64,000 bases of DNA from Undibacterium sp. Jales W-56 (lineage in GTDB: Bacteria; Pseudomonadota; Gammaproteobacteria; Burkholderiales; Burkholderiaceae_D), in the NCBI RefSeq assembly GCF_025548535.1, contig NZ_JAJLQW010000003.1:1-64000 (forward strand), in the 5' to 3' direction. This document shows positions 1 to 9,188 of the stretch, piece by piece (position 1 is the first letter of the stretch; each line of letters begins with the position of its first letter). The translations under genes were made by a program, and so were the position numbers. The notes under the pieces were generated by a model, which was given only the letters and a program-made list of their open reading frames with translations, had not been told where the DNA came from and searched no databases.

Positions 1-83
1 GACTCCTAACGATTTTGATGAGAATGTTCAGGCACGCGCCCGACAACCTTTAGATTTGAAAACTTTGAAAACACCTGCGTACA
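1..83 (-). promoter_or_regulatory. Leader of a gene beyond the window edge (probably tuf)
   Basis: Reading the minus strand out of tRNA-Thr, the last bases before the window edge contain AGGAG (plus-strand 3-7), a good Shine-Dalgarno with no start codon inside the window. In many proteobacteria a Tyr-Gly-Thr tRNA cluster is co-transcribed with the elongation factor Tu gene, so the next gene is inferred to be tuf. Nothing of its coding sequence is visible here. Confidence 0.5.
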
Positions 84-158
<75 letters not shown>

Positions 159-196
159 AGCTTGTTTTGTGCACAGCTATCGCACAAAAATAAAAC

Positions 197-270
197 TGGA
201 GCGGGTGAAGGGAATCGAACCCTCGTCATAAGCTTGGAAGGCTTCAGCTCTACCATTGAGCTACACCCGC
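197..270 (-). tRNA. tRNA-Gly (TCC)
   Basis: Acceptor arms GCGGGTG/CACCCGC pair. The anticodon loop CTTCCAA gives anticodon TCC (glycine, GGA codons). The T-loop GTTCGATTC and encoded CCA (197-199) are present. It lies between tRNA-Tyr and tRNA-Thr on the same strand with short spacers, consistent with one polycistronic tRNA precursor. Confidence 0.97.
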
Positions 271-327
271 AGGGACCACCACTTCAGCCGCATCAATCAC
301 GCACACGATTAAGCAATTCTCTTCCTA

Positions 328-412
<85 letters not shown>

Positions 413-426
413 GTAGGGAACCCCGA

Positions 427-455
427 ATTATGCAGAAGTTCGATTTCACTGTCAA
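427..455 (-). promoter_or_regulatory. Sigma-70 promoter of the tRNA operon
   Basis: On the minus strand TTGACA (450-455) and CATAAT (427-432) are separated by exactly 17 bp, about 15 bp upstream of tRNA-Tyr. The discriminator after the -10 box is GC-rich (TCGGGG), typical of stable-RNA promoters under stringent control. This is a motif match only; stringent control is inferred. Confidence 0.8.
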
Positions 456-829
456 TAGCTTTTTATGAAAAGGGAGTGAAATTTTGCAATGCCGGATGCT
501 GGCAGGCGACGCTGCTTTAATGTCGCGATACAACAACAAATAAGCAAATTATTGATTTAAAAGAATTATTTATTAATTCTTAATTTGTTTTCGCTCAATT
601 TACAGGCTTAGCCGGAAAGTTATTAGAATAATAAATTCTAACGATCATCGCTTGGTAGCGGGCATTACTTTGCTATTCGAATTAGCTCCCCCTGCTTACG
701 CTCCACGTTTAGCATAAAACATGTCTGCCGACCCGGTTTTTTAACAGATCCTTGAGGCACGGAATTTGCGTTAGCATGCACACATCTGTCATCCGACGCC
801 TGATGTTGTCCTTGATTTTTCTATTGCCC
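456..829. other. Intergenic region without a recognised gene
   Basis: An AT-rich stretch between the tRNA promoter and kefF. The kefF frame stays open upstream to an ATG at 752, but those residues do not look like the family N-terminus, so the region is treated as non-coding. No clear terminator or strong promoter was recognised. Confidence 0.5.
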
Positions 830-1411
830 ATGACACTAAAATCGATCTTACTCATATGTGCGCACCCAGCCCTGCATCGCTCGCGCGTTAATCGCCGCAT
901 GATAGAGGCCGTCAGCGATCTGCCTCATGTACGCGTACACGACTTGTACGAAACCTATCCGGATTTTCATATTAATTTAAGGCATGAACAAGCTCTGCTT
1001 GAACACGCGGATCTGGTGATTTTTCAGCACCCTATCCAGTGGTACAGCATGCCTGCCCTGCTTAAAGAATGGATGGATGTAGTGCTGGAATATGGCTGGG
1101 CCTACGGCAAGGACGGCACGGCACTGCGAGGAAAAGATTACTGGCTGGCCGCCACAACAGGAGGTAACTCACATGACTACAGCACAGATGGTACGCATGG
1201 TCATTCCTTCGAAGCCTTCTTGCCGCCGCTACAACAAACTGCCAATTTATGCGGCATGAACTGGGTGCCGCCGTTCTTGCTGTTCGGCGCATTGCAGGTC
1301 GATGAAGTCGGCGTAAAAGCGCATTGCCAACGCTATCGAGAATTACTCCAAACCTACCCAGACTGGGCGAAGTTGCCAACGACGCCGATGCCAGAGATCA
1401 AGGAAGCATGA
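830..1411 (+). CDS. kefF: KefF-type NAD(P)H oxidoreductase, K+ efflux accessory protein
   Basis: A flavodoxin-fold quinone reductase-like protein (about 193 aa) of the family that binds and activates KefB/KefC potassium efflux antiporters. The start at 830 gives the family N-terminus MTLKSILLICAHPAL (phosphate-binding loop of the FMN site). The family signature around QHPIQWYSMPALLKEWMD is intact, as is the later TTGG. Upstream in-frame ATGs at 752 and 776 add an unconserved extension. The stop codon overlaps the next gene's ATG (ATGA), so it is translationally coupled to the KefC-type antiporter it should regulate, probably in response to glutathione adducts of electrophiles. Confidence 0.88.
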   Translation: MTLKSILLICAHPALHRSRVNRRMIEAVSDLPHVRVHDLYETYPDFHINLRHEQALLEHADLVIFQHPIQWYSMPALLKEWMDVVLEYGWAYGKDGTALRGKDYWLAATTGGNSHDYSTDGTHGHSFEAFLPPLQQTANLCGMNWVPPFLLFGALQVDEVGVKAHCQRYRELLQTYPDWAKLPTTPMPEIKEA

Positions 1412-3219
1412 TGGACAATACTTTGTTGCTGAACGCCTTGATCTACTTACTGGCAGCGGTGATTGCCGTGCCGGTGGCAAAGCGGCTGGGACTCGGCGCT
1501 GTGCTCGGCTACTTACTGGCGGGCATGGCGATCGGCCCTTGGGGCTTACGCCTAATTGAAGATGTACAGGTCATCTTGCATTTTTCAGAATTCGGTGTGG
1601 TGCTTCTGCTGTTCGTTATCGGCTTGGAACTGGAGCCGAAGCGCCTGTGGTCCATGCGCCGCCCTATTTTTGGCTGGGGCGGCGCGCAAGTCTTGGGCTG
1701 CACGGTCGCGCTTAGTCTTGTGGGGATCGCGTTTGGCGCAGGCTGGAAGACATCGCTGATCGCCGCACTTGGCTTATCGTTATCTTCGACTGCCATCGCA
1801 CTCGCGACTTTAGATGAACGCAATCTGATGGCGACACCGGCTGGCAGCGCCAGTTTTTCGATTTTACTATTTCAGGATATTGCGGCGATTCCCATGATCG
1901 CCTTGATTCCCTTGCTGGGTGTGGCAGAGAGCCAGGGCGACACCGAAGGCTGGCTGGCCGGCCTGAAGGTGGTCGGCGTGATAGCCGCGCTGATCGTCGG
2001 CGGTCGCTACCTGATACGTCCGATCTTGCGCATCATCGCCAAAACCGAGATGCGTGAAATCTTTACCGCGTTCGCTTTATTGCTGGTGATTTCTATCGCG
2101 CTGCTGATGGAGTCGGTGAATATGTCGATGGCGCTCGGAACGTTTTTGGCCGGCGTCCTGCTGGCAGAATCTGAATACCGTCATGCGCTGGAGAGCGATC
2201 TGGAGCCATTTAAGGGACTCTTGCTCGGCTTGTTCTTCATTGCAGTCGGCATGTCGGTGGACTTCGGCCTGTTCCTGACTAAACCGCTGCAAATTCTCGG
2301 CATCGTCTTGCTATTTTTACTGGTCAAAATGAGCGTGCTGTATCTGCTGAGTCGTCGTTTCTCGATTCCTAAAGCACAGCGCTCCTTGTTCACATTTTTA
2401 CTGGCGCAAGGCGGGGAATTTGCTTTTGTGGTGTTCGCCACTGCGACCGGCGCCAAGGTTTTTTCTGCCGAAACCTCCGCCCTGCTGGTCGTGGTGGTTG
2501 CCTTGTCGATGGTTGCAACGCCGCTGCTGCTGGTGATCTACGATAAATGGCTGGAGCCGCGCCTGCGCAATCTGGAGAAACCGCCCGAAGATGAGATCAC
2601 GTCGCAAGATAATCCCGTGATCATCGCGGGCTTCGGTCGTTTTGGTCAGATTGTCGGGCGCCTGCTGTATGCCAACCGGATCCGCTCGACGGTCCTGGAT
2701 CACGATCCCGATCAGATTGAAATGCTGCGTAAATTCGGTTTCAAAATTTTTTATGGCGATGCGACGCGGGCTGATTTACTCCACGCTGCCGGTGCCGGCA
2801 AGGCAAAAATTCTGGTGATCGCGATTGATGATGTCGAAGATAGCCTGGCATTAGTGGATATCGCCAAAGAACATTTTCCGCATCTGACCATCGTGGCGCG
2901 CGCTCGCAACATCACGCATTGCTATCAACTGATGGACAGGGGCGTGAGTATTTTCGAGCGCGAAACCTTTGAATCCTCGCTGCAAACCGGTCGCCAGGTG
3001 CTGCAACTACTCGGCTTCAGGGCCTATCAGGCGCGCCTGAGTGCCTTACGCTTTCGTGATCACAACATCAAGACCATGCATGCAGTGTATCCGCATTACA
3101 AAGACCAGCAGCAAATGGTTTCCTTATCTAAACAAGCCAGGGATGAGCTGGAAGAAATGTTCGCCAGAGACCGGGAAGCGCGCGAAGTCGCGCATAAAAA
3201 TGGCTGGGATGCGTCCTGA
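1408..3219 (+). CDS. kefC: KefB/KefC-type K+/H+ antiporter, glutathione-regulated
   Basis: A CPA2-family monovalent cation:proton antiporter (603 aa from this start). The N-terminal roughly 390 residues form about 12 membrane segments with family blocks such as LGAVLGYLLAGMAIGPWG and the core LLFQDIAAIP. A cytosolic TrkA-N/RCK domain begins near residue 410 with the nucleotide-binding loop GFGRFG. AAGGA precedes the ATG at 1408, which overlaps the kefF stop. By homology it releases K+ and acidifies the cytoplasm during electrophile stress and is kept closed by glutathione. KefB and KefC cannot be told apart confidently; the adjacent kefF fits either. Confidence 0.92.
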   Translation: MMDNTLLLNALIYLLAAVIAVPVAKRLGLGAVLGYLLAGMAIGPWGLRLIEDVQVILHFSEFGVVLLLFVIGLELEPKRLWSMRRPIFGWGGAQVLGCTVALSLVGIAFGAGWKTSLIAALGLSLSSTAIALATLDERNLMATPAGSASFSILLFQDIAAIPMIALIPLLGVAESQGDTEGWLAGLKVVGVIAALIVGGRYLIRPILRIIAKTEMREIFTAFALLLVISIALLMESVNMSMALGTFLAGVLLAESEYRHALESDLEPFKGLLLGLFFIAVGMSVDFGLFLTKPLQILGIVLLFLLVKMSVLYLLSRRFSIPKAQRSLFTFLLAQGGEFAFVVFATATGAKVFSAETSALLVVVVALSMVATPLLLVIYDKWLEPRLRNLEKPPEDEITSQDNPVIIAGFGRFGQIVGRLLYANRIRSTVLDHDPDQIEMLRKFGFKIFYGDATRADLLHAAGAGKAKILVIAIDDVEDSLALVDIAKEHFPHLTIVARARNITHCYQLMDRGVSIFERETFESSLQTGRQVLQLLGFRAYQARLSALRFRDHNIKTMHAVYPHYKDQQQMVSLSKQARDELEEMFARDREAREVAHKNGWDAS

Positions 3220-3249
3220 TTGCGGATTAGGGTATACTGCCTCACTTAT

Positions 3250-3393
3250 TTCATTGGGGAGTAGCCCGTTTCAATCGTCGGCATAGCCAGATAGCGACAC
3301 TGAAGTAAACGCATCAACATACTTGACAGCCGTCATGGTGCGTTTGACTGGAAGCCAGAAACTGTTTCAGGCGCTAGTCCGGCAAGACCTTTG
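3250..3393 (+). ncRNA. yybP-ykoY (manganese) riboswitch
   Basis: The leader of the next gene starts with the hallmark GGGGAGTAGC (3257-3266), contains AACATACTTGACAGCCGTCATGG in its middle portion (3317 onward) and closes with GGCAAGACCTTTG (3381-3393), matching the yybP-ykoY class known to bind Mn2+. It precedes a TMEM165/GDT1-type transporter, one of the families most often controlled by this riboswitch. Ligand binding is inferred from class membership; whether it acts on transcription or translation cannot be read directly. Confidence 0.9.
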
Positions 3394-3471
3394 ATATATG
3401 TACCTTTTTGACCAGGGATTGGGCGAGAGGTGCATCTATCATTGGTTAAATTCGCCCGATCCGCCTATCTC

Positions 3472-4047
3472 ATGGAAGCTTTCCTCGTCTCTGCCTTAGC
3501 CATCGCCATCGGTGAAATTGGCGACAAAACACAATTACTCGCATTGCTACTTGCCGCCCGTTATAAAAAACCTTGGCCGATTATTGCCGGCATCCTGGTC
3601 GCCACGCTGGCCAATCACGCGCTGGCTGCCTGGCTGGGCCAATGGGTTGCATCGCATGTCTCGCCGGATATTTTGAAATGGGCTCTGGGCCTGTCGTTTC
3701 TAGGAATTGCCGCCTGGACGCTTAAACCGGATGAGATGGAAGAAAACAATCTGAGCGAAAGCCGTTACGGCGTTTTTTTACTGACCTGCGTAACCTTCTT
3801 TCTTGCCGAAATCGGCGACAAAACCCAGCTCGCCACGGTGGCACTTGCGGCTAAATACAGCAGCCTGACCTGGGTCGTCGCGGGCAGCACATTAGGTATG
3901 CTGATCGCGGATGTGCCTGCGGTGTTTCTCGGCAAAATCGCGGCGCCGAATTTTCCTTTCAAGCTGGTGCGCTGGATAGCGGCGACGATCTTCGCCATCT
4001 TAGGCAGCATCGTATTACTTGGCCTTGGCAACCGTTTTTTTAATTAA
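3472..4047 (+). CDS. TMEM165/GDT1 (UPF0016) family manganese exporter
   Basis: A small membrane protein (191 aa) with two homologous halves of three segments. Each half carries the family signature: E-I-G-D-K-T-Q near residues 14-20 and again in the second half (FFLAEIGDKTQLATVALAAK). These acidic motifs form the cation path in UPF0016 transporters, which export Mn2+ (MneA type) or Ca2+. The start at 3472 gives the usual MEAFLVSALAIAIGEIGDK; an in-frame GTG at 3430 would add 14 residues. No good Shine-Dalgarno precedes 3472. The Mn riboswitch directly upstream supports manganese as the substrate. Confidence 0.92.
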   Translation: MEAFLVSALAIAIGEIGDKTQLLALLLAARYKKPWPIIAGILVATLANHALAAWLGQWVASHVSPDILKWALGLSFLGIAAWTLKPDEMEENNLSESRYGVFLLTCVTFFLAEIGDKTQLATVALAAKYSSLTWVVAGSTLGMLIADVPAVFLGKIAAPNFPFKLVRWIAATIFAILGSIVLLGLGNRFFN

Positions 4048-4054
4048 GAATTCT

Positions 4055-4864
4055 ATGACATCGTTTACTTTACCCGCTGGCACCCTGGTGAAATTCGGGA
4101 CCATCTCTACCCGGCTCTACCCCATCCTGAGGCACGGCATCCATGCCGATGCGATACGTGCAAGCCTGCATGCTGACGCCGGACAACCGGGCGTCGCCGA
4201 TGGGATTTATGTCGGTGAATTGATGGCCTACTTCGCCGCATGTACGGCGTTTTGTCACGCCACCAGCAGCCTGCATGCGGCCTATGAAGCGACTCTGGGC
4301 AACTTTGTACAAGCACTGCAAAATGCGCACGGTCAAAAACCGGAAATGCCGGAACTCGAAGAAATCGCGGCGCAAGCGGGCTTGCCCATTATCCTGGAAA
4401 TTGAGCTGGCAGAAGACTGCGCCGTCCATGCAGACGAGGTCTTTGTCGAGGCGGAAAAAGCGGAGAGAAGCTGGAAACTCTGGCGCAGCGTGGCGATTGT
4501 GCGCGAAGGCGGTATCCCCGCCCAATGGATCAAACAATTTTATTTCCCGCGCTTGCTGGACTACAAAGATGTCGGCAGCTCGCGCAATCCGCGCATGCTG
4601 GAACAAACCGCAGATAGCGCACTGATGGTTGGCGGCCTGATGCAGTCATGGCATAAAGATACGCCAGGCGATTTATTGCTCGCCTTCAAAAAACAATATG
4701 GCCGCACGAACTTCTCCCAAAGCAGCGCCTTCAACGACACCGCACTGGAACGTTTTTTTAACCTGAACGCGATGCTTGATCCGGCGACACGCTTGTTGAA
4801 TCAGATGAGTATCTGGCAAGACCTCGATGCACTGGCGAAGAAACAGGAAATCCCGCTGGGATAA
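4055..4864 (+). CDS. Conserved hypothetical protein
   Basis: A 269-residue soluble protein starting MTSFTLPAGTLVKFG. No signal peptide, membrane segment or catalytic motif was recognised. It contains a Cys/His-containing stretch (FAACTAFCHAT), an acidic middle section and a long C-terminal half rich in aromatic and charged residues. It starts 7 bp after the Mn exporter, so the two are probably co-transcribed, but nothing in the sequence links it to manganese. Codon usage resembles its neighbours, so it is likely a real gene. Function unknown. Confidence 0.75.
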   Translation: MTSFTLPAGTLVKFGTISTRLYPILRHGIHADAIRASLHADAGQPGVADGIYVGELMAYFAACTAFCHATSSLHAAYEATLGNFVQALQNAHGQKPEMPELEEIAAQAGLPIILEIELAEDCAVHADEVFVEAEKAERSWKLWRSVAIVREGGIPAQWIKQFYFPRLLDYKDVGSSRNPRMLEQTADSALMVGGLMQSWHKDTPGDLLLAFKKQYGRTNFSQSSAFNDTALERFFNLNAMLDPATRLLNQMSIWQDLDALAKKQEIPLG

Positions 4865-4875
4865 AACTAGAACCA

Positions 4876-4904
4876 CCTGCTCCGGCACCTGATACCGGAG
4901 CAGG
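4876..4904. terminator. Inverted repeat between convergent genes
   Basis: A perfect 10 bp stem CCTGCTCCGG/CCGGAGCAGG with a 9 nt loop sits between the convergent genes ending at 4864 and 4922. It lacks a run of T on either strand, so it could terminate weakly in both directions or simply protect transcript ends. Confidence 0.55.
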
Positions 4905-4921
4905 CAGTCGATGCGAGTGCA

Positions 4922-5563
4922 TCAGGCGCTCGGGCTACGCTTCACGAAAAATAAAGCCGTACCAATCGCCATCAAGACTCCGCCAAAAAAGCGATTCTGC
5001 TTTTTCAATAAACGCGGATCACGGAAGAAACGCTGCATCGACGACGCAGCCAATGCATAGCTATGCATGACCACCAGGTCGATCAGGCACATCGTTACGC
5101 CGAGTATCAATAATTGCGGCAATAAGGGTGCGTCGTGACTGATAAATTGCGGCAATACCGCGACCATAAAAATAATCCCTTTGGGGTTCGTCGCATTCGT
5201 CAAAAAACCGATCAAAAACCGCTTGCGCCAATCGGGCATCACGAGGTTTGCTGCGACCATCTCATCATGAGGCACATCGACCTTGGCGCGCCATTGGCTG
5301 ATACCGAGGTAAATCAGATACAAGGCGCCGACGGTTTTAATCACATTAAACGCGATTTCGGACGCCATCAAAATCGATCCCACGCCGGCACCGGCGATCG
5401 CCAATATCAACAACAATCCCACTTGCAAACCTGCGATCGTTGTACTGGTTTTTTTAACGCCGTACGATAAGCCATGCGACATCGACAACACTGCGCCAGA
5501 ACCGGGGGAAATCGCGATCAGGCAAGCCGCGAAGAAAAAAGTAAGCCAAGTAGTCAACAGCAT
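4922..5563 (-). CDS. LysE/RhtB-family amino-acid exporter
   Basis: A 213-residue inner-membrane protein with about six hydrophobic segments and the LysE/RhtB signature near the N-terminus (ISPGSGAVLSMSHGLSYGVK), followed by a loop ending YLIYLGISQWR. Family members export lysine, arginine, homoserine, threonine or related compounds; the substrate cannot be read here. The ATG at 5563 has GGGA 7-8 bp upstream; the in-frame TTG at 5569 is less likely. It stands alone, convergent with the hypothetical gene on its other side. Confidence 0.88.
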   Translation of the reverse strand: MLLTTWLTFFFAACLIAISPGSGAVLSMSHGLSYGVKKTSTTIAGLQVGLLLILAIAGAGVGSILMASEIAFNVIKTVGALYLIYLGISQWRAKVDVPHDEMVAANLVMPDWRKRFLIGFLTNATNPKGIIFMVAVLPQFISHDAPLLPQLLILGVTMCLIDLVVMHSYALAASSMQRFFRDPRLLKKQNRFFGGVLMAIGTALFFVKRSPSA

Positions 5564-5665
5564 GATCAATCCCAGAGTATTTCAGGCCATCATTCTAACT
5601 GTACGTCGCCAATCCTGCTGCGCATCCGATCCGGCGTCAGCAAATTCAAGCGCTTTTTAACCGGC

Positions 5666-7222
5666 CTAAGATCGCATCATCGCCGCGAGCAACTGACTCT
5701 TCAAGGTTTTGATCAGTGCGGTTTCGTCCGGCGGCACCCCTTCTACCGCAGCAACGGCGCGGTCAGCGTAGAAAAACCCCAGGGATTTTTTTTGTATCAC
5801 CAAAGGCAGCACGATAAAGCTGCGGGTGTCGGGCAGTAATTGATGGTGCCATGCCGGTAGCAATTTTTGTATCTTCGGCACTGCTGCATCTGAAATCATC
5901 AGGTCGACGTTATTACTCATGGCCAGATGAAATACATCTTGTTCACTTTTAATCGGAAATGCAAAACCGCGTTGCCGCTCTGCATATAATTCACCGACCG
6001 AGACACGGGCGACGTAGCGCGAGGTTTGCAACTCACGCAAACAGGCAGTCGCAAAGCGGAAGCCCATGCTGCTGTAGAGCGTCTCCAGCACCAGCAAAAT
6101 CATATCGTTGAGCTTGATCTGATCGGATGCCAGCATTTGCGTGACATCCTGTACCCCCGCCAGCAACAGGTCGCGCGCATTATGCGGTTTGCCGCTGGCA
6201 TAGCGCTCTGCCTGTTGCATCTGTTCGGAATCATAGGTTTTCAGCAAAAATTCGCTGGGTACGCCTTGATCTTCCGCCAGTTCATCTCCAGACTGTCCAT
6301 CGGAGGGCAGGGCAATATCCATGCTTTCTGCTAACTGCCGGGTTTCTTGCACCACTCTGCTTAAAAGTTCTTCCAGCTTGCTCTGATCGAGTTCCAGCAC
6401 TTTGCCGAATTTCAGCAGCAAAGGCTTGCAACGGGCGCTCAGCTTATCGCTGGCGGTAGTCAGCACCAAGCCTGCCACTTCATCGCTAAAACTGGCGACC
6501 TGCTTCAGCCAGTCGTTGCGATGTGTGGCTTTTTTTTGCTCTCCCATAGGCAATGGCCCGAGCGACTGAATGATGGATTCGGGGATCTTCCATTCCTGCA
6601 AGGCCAAGTCGCCCAGCCGGTCATAGCTGCAGCCCATTAACAAATTGGCGGCATTGCCGGCATCGGCATGACCGCTCGCGAGCATCGCTTCTATCCGTCC
6701 GAACAGCACATGATCGAACGAGGCGACCAGCAGGCGACCGATATTTTTAAACAAAGCGGCAACCGCCGCTTCTTCCGCATCCTGATACCTGCCGCGCTGC
6801 GCCATTTCACGGCCGACGATACTCGCGCACAAGGCATGCATGAGTTCTTTACGTACGCTTTGCGCCTGGCTTTTATCCTTGAAGCAGTCGACCAACAGCA
6901 TCGCGAGTGCGCTGGTCTTGACCATATTAAATCCGAGCAAAAAGATCGCTCTCGAGATGGTCGTGACCGGCACGCCGGCCATCGTGCGGTAATGAATCGT
7001 ATTGGAGAGGCGCAGGATTTTCTGGGTTAAGGAGACATCGGCCAATACAAAATGCGCAAGTTTGGAAACCGAATCTTCGCCGCTGGAAGTAATCTCGACG
7101 ACTTTGCTCACGGCTGCGCCCAGCGTCGGCAAGGCCATATCCTCGCTGATTTTTCGCAGCAAGCGGTCACGCGGCGGTTCTGGCGCGTGCTGACCTAAAT
7201 AAACCGAAGTGTCGTTGGACAT
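5666..7222 (-). CDS. HDOD domain protein with C-terminal GAF-like region
   Basis: A 518-residue cytosolic protein. Residues about 20-220 form an HDOD domain, seen in the pattern LPTLGAAVSKVVEITSS, then ADVSLTQKILRLSNTIHYR and the helix ISRAIFLLGFNMVKT; HDOD domains are HD-like folds lacking full metal-binding catalytic residues and act in signalling. The last 170 residues resemble a GAF sensor, including a typical strand SFIVLPLVIQKKSLGFFYADR. It lies 118 bp downstream of, and codirectional with, a response regulator with TPRs, so a shared signalling role is plausible. The output is unknown. Confidence 0.85.
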   Translation of the reverse strand: MSNDTSVYLGQHAPEPPRDRLLRKISEDMALPTLGAAVSKVVEITSSGEDSVSKLAHFVLADVSLTQKILRLSNTIHYRTMAGVPVTTISRAIFLLGFNMVKTSALAMLLVDCFKDKSQAQSVRKELMHALCASIVGREMAQRGRYQDAEEAAVAALFKNIGRLLVASFDHVLFGRIEAMLASGHADAGNAANLLMGCSYDRLGDLALQEWKIPESIIQSLGPLPMGEQKKATHRNDWLKQVASFSDEVAGLVLTTASDKLSARCKPLLLKFGKVLELDQSKLEELLSRVVQETRQLAESMDIALPSDGQSGDELAEDQGVPSEFLLKTYDSEQMQQAERYASGKPHNARDLLLAGVQDVTQMLASDQIKLNDMILLVLETLYSSMGFRFATACLRELQTSRYVARVSVGELYAERQRGFAFPIKSEQDVFHLAMSNNVDLMISDAAVPKIQKLLPAWHHQLLPDTRSFIVLPLVIQKKSLGFFYADRAVAAVEGVPPDETALIKTLKSQLLAAMMRS

Positions 7223-7340
7223 GGTTGGATTTCGCTGGCGAAGGTACTTGCTGCCAAGGTCTTGGTGCCACGTTCAACGTCACGCCATATGACGTGAGGG
7301 ATTGCGGCACTCGGATGACAGCGGAATTTTGCTGGGATTG

Positions 7341-8969
7341 TTATTTAGTTTTACGTAGCACATTGATGCCATATTTCTTTTGCAATTCATCATACATACC
7401 CCGAATCGCTTTCAGGCGCGGATTCATAGGATCCAGACGACGCGCCGATTCGATCAAATGTTTTGATTGTTCCGCGATCTGATGATCCCAACCCTGGTGC
7501 TCCAGACATTTCAGGGTCGCCAGGGCAGCATTCATGACCACTTGCGGATTATCCGGCGATTTACGCGCTGCGGTCGTCAGCAATTCAACTGAACCGCGGA
7601 AATCGCCTTGTTTAGCTTTTTGCACCCCTTGCGCGACCAGGTCCATCACTTCTTTTTGACTTTGCTGGGCCAGCTCCTTCCCCAGATGTCCTTTACCGGC
7701 ATTCTCAAATACCCCCAATGCGCGCGCCATGACTTGCTGATTGGTCGCATTGCGCATCACGTCGAGAATGACCTCCGACGCCTCGCCTTCCTGATTATTG
7801 TCGAGACAGCTTTTTGCCAGTCCAAGTTTGATGTTGGTGGACAGGCCGATATTGTCACGGCTCGCTGCGACGGCAGCGCCCAGCTCCTCGGACAGTCGGG
7901 CATCTCCTGTAGAAGCATGGATTTTGGCAGTCGAAATCGCCTTGCAGGCAGCCGTCTTTTTCAGGCCGACCATGTTTTTTTCCATGTCGCGGATGACTGA
8001 TTTCGCTTGCTCAGTGTCGCCCTTTTGCACCAGTGCGTCGACCAGTTTGACATGGTCTTCGGGGTCGCGGAATTCGGAAAATTTGGCCTTGGCAACAACT
8101 TTTTTAAAGGTCGATTCGGCGGTTTCCACATCGCCGGTTTCCAAGGCGATCTCACCCAATTTACGCAGGCGGCGCACGGCATGTGGCGATACCCCGACTG
8201 CCGTGGTCAGCACAGTCTGCGCCTCGGGCAATTCGCCGATTGCCTCATGGGTCTTGGCCAGCCAGTCGTAGGCATCCATGTATTTGGTATTTTCTGCGAC
8301 CAGATTCTTGAGAATGTCTTCCGCTTCCTCATAGCGCCCTTGCATGAACAAGGTCTTGGCCAGCCCCAGTCTGGCCCAGGCGACGGTTTTCATCTCGTAT
8401 AAGGCGGTATACAACTCTTCAGCCTCGGCGGCTTCGCCCAGGATCACATGCAGTTCGGCACGTATGCGCATGAAGTCGACCAGATACCGGGGGAAATCGC
8501 GCTCGCCATGATGACAGGCATTGATCGCTTCGGTCAAAGCGCCTTGCTCCATCAGGCTGAATACTTCGACGAAGGCTTTGCGTTTTTCCATCGCCTTGAC
8601 GACGCGCTCCAGCAGCGTGTCGGCAGTAAAAGGCTTGAGCAGATAGTCGGACGGCGCCAGCTCCGCCGCACTGACGACTTTGGCATAGGCACGTTCAGCC
8701 GTGACCATGATAAAGATAGTCGATAACGGCGTCAGCTTGTGATGCCGTATATCTTCCAGCAATTGCTGTCCGTCTTGTCCTACACCGAGATCGTATTCGC
8801 ATAAGATCAAGTCAAATGGTTTCGACTGGATCGCGCGGATAGCCGTGCCCGCCGTCAACGCATGTTCAATTTTGTTGATGCCGCATAAGTTCAGCATATT
8901 ATGCAAACTGACCCGCATGCCTGCATGCGGCTCAATGAGCAATGCTTTAATGTCAGCCAGATCACTCAT
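7341..8969 (-). CDS. Response regulator receiver domain fused to TPR repeats
   Basis: A 542-residue protein. Residues 1-130 form a CheY-like receiver (ALLIEPHAGMRVSLHNML, then DLILCEYDLG, and SDYLLKPF with the conserved lysine). The rest is helical TPR repeats, e.g. AWARLGLAKTLFMQGRYEEAEDIL. There is no DNA-binding or enzymatic output domain, so output is likely through protein binding. The residue at the usual phospho-acceptor aspartate appears to be Glu58 (CEY in place of the usual CDY), with Asp60 two residues on, so phosphorylation may be lost or altered. It is upstream of and codirectional with the HDOD gene. Confidence 0.88.
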   Translation of the reverse strand: MSDLADIKALLIEPHAGMRVSLHNMLNLCGINKIEHALTAGTAIRAIQSKPFDLILCEYDLGVGQDGQQLLEDIRHHKLTPLSTIFIMVTAERAYAKVVSAAELAPSDYLLKPFTADTLLERVVKAMEKRKAFVEVFSLMEQGALTEAINACHHGERDFPRYLVDFMRIRAELHVILGEAAEAEELYTALYEMKTVAWARLGLAKTLFMQGRYEEAEDILKNLVAENTKYMDAYDWLAKTHEAIGELPEAQTVLTTAVGVSPHAVRRLRKLGEIALETGDVETAESTFKKVVAKAKFSEFRDPEDHVKLVDALVQKGDTEQAKSVIRDMEKNMVGLKKTAACKAISTAKIHASTGDARLSEELGAAVAASRDNIGLSTNIKLGLAKSCLDNNQEGEASEVILDVMRNATNQQVMARALGVFENAGKGHLGKELAQQSQKEVMDLVAQGVQKAKQGDFRGSVELLTTAARKSPDNPQVVMNAALATLKCLEHQGWDHQIAEQSKHLIESARRLDPMNPRLKAIRGMYDELQKKYGINVLRKTK

Positions 8970-9188
8970 GGGCGCTTTCGGGAATATCGTTATTTATTAT
9001 TGGCTTCGGATACTGATGCTCTTGCTTACGTCACTCTAAATCAATTTATTTTGCTAGCGGTACCGATACTAAGGTGTCGTCGCAAATATGCTAAAACTTT
9101 AACCGATTCATGCAAATTTTGAATAGAGAATACATATATTTTTGCGTTAGCTTTCACCAAAACGCCACGCAATGACTCTTTCACAAAC
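8970..9188. other. AT-rich intergenic region
   Basis: An AT-rich 219 bp stretch that must hold the promoter for the receiver-TPR gene reading to the left. No confident boxes, terminator or small gene were recognised. Confidence 0.4.
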
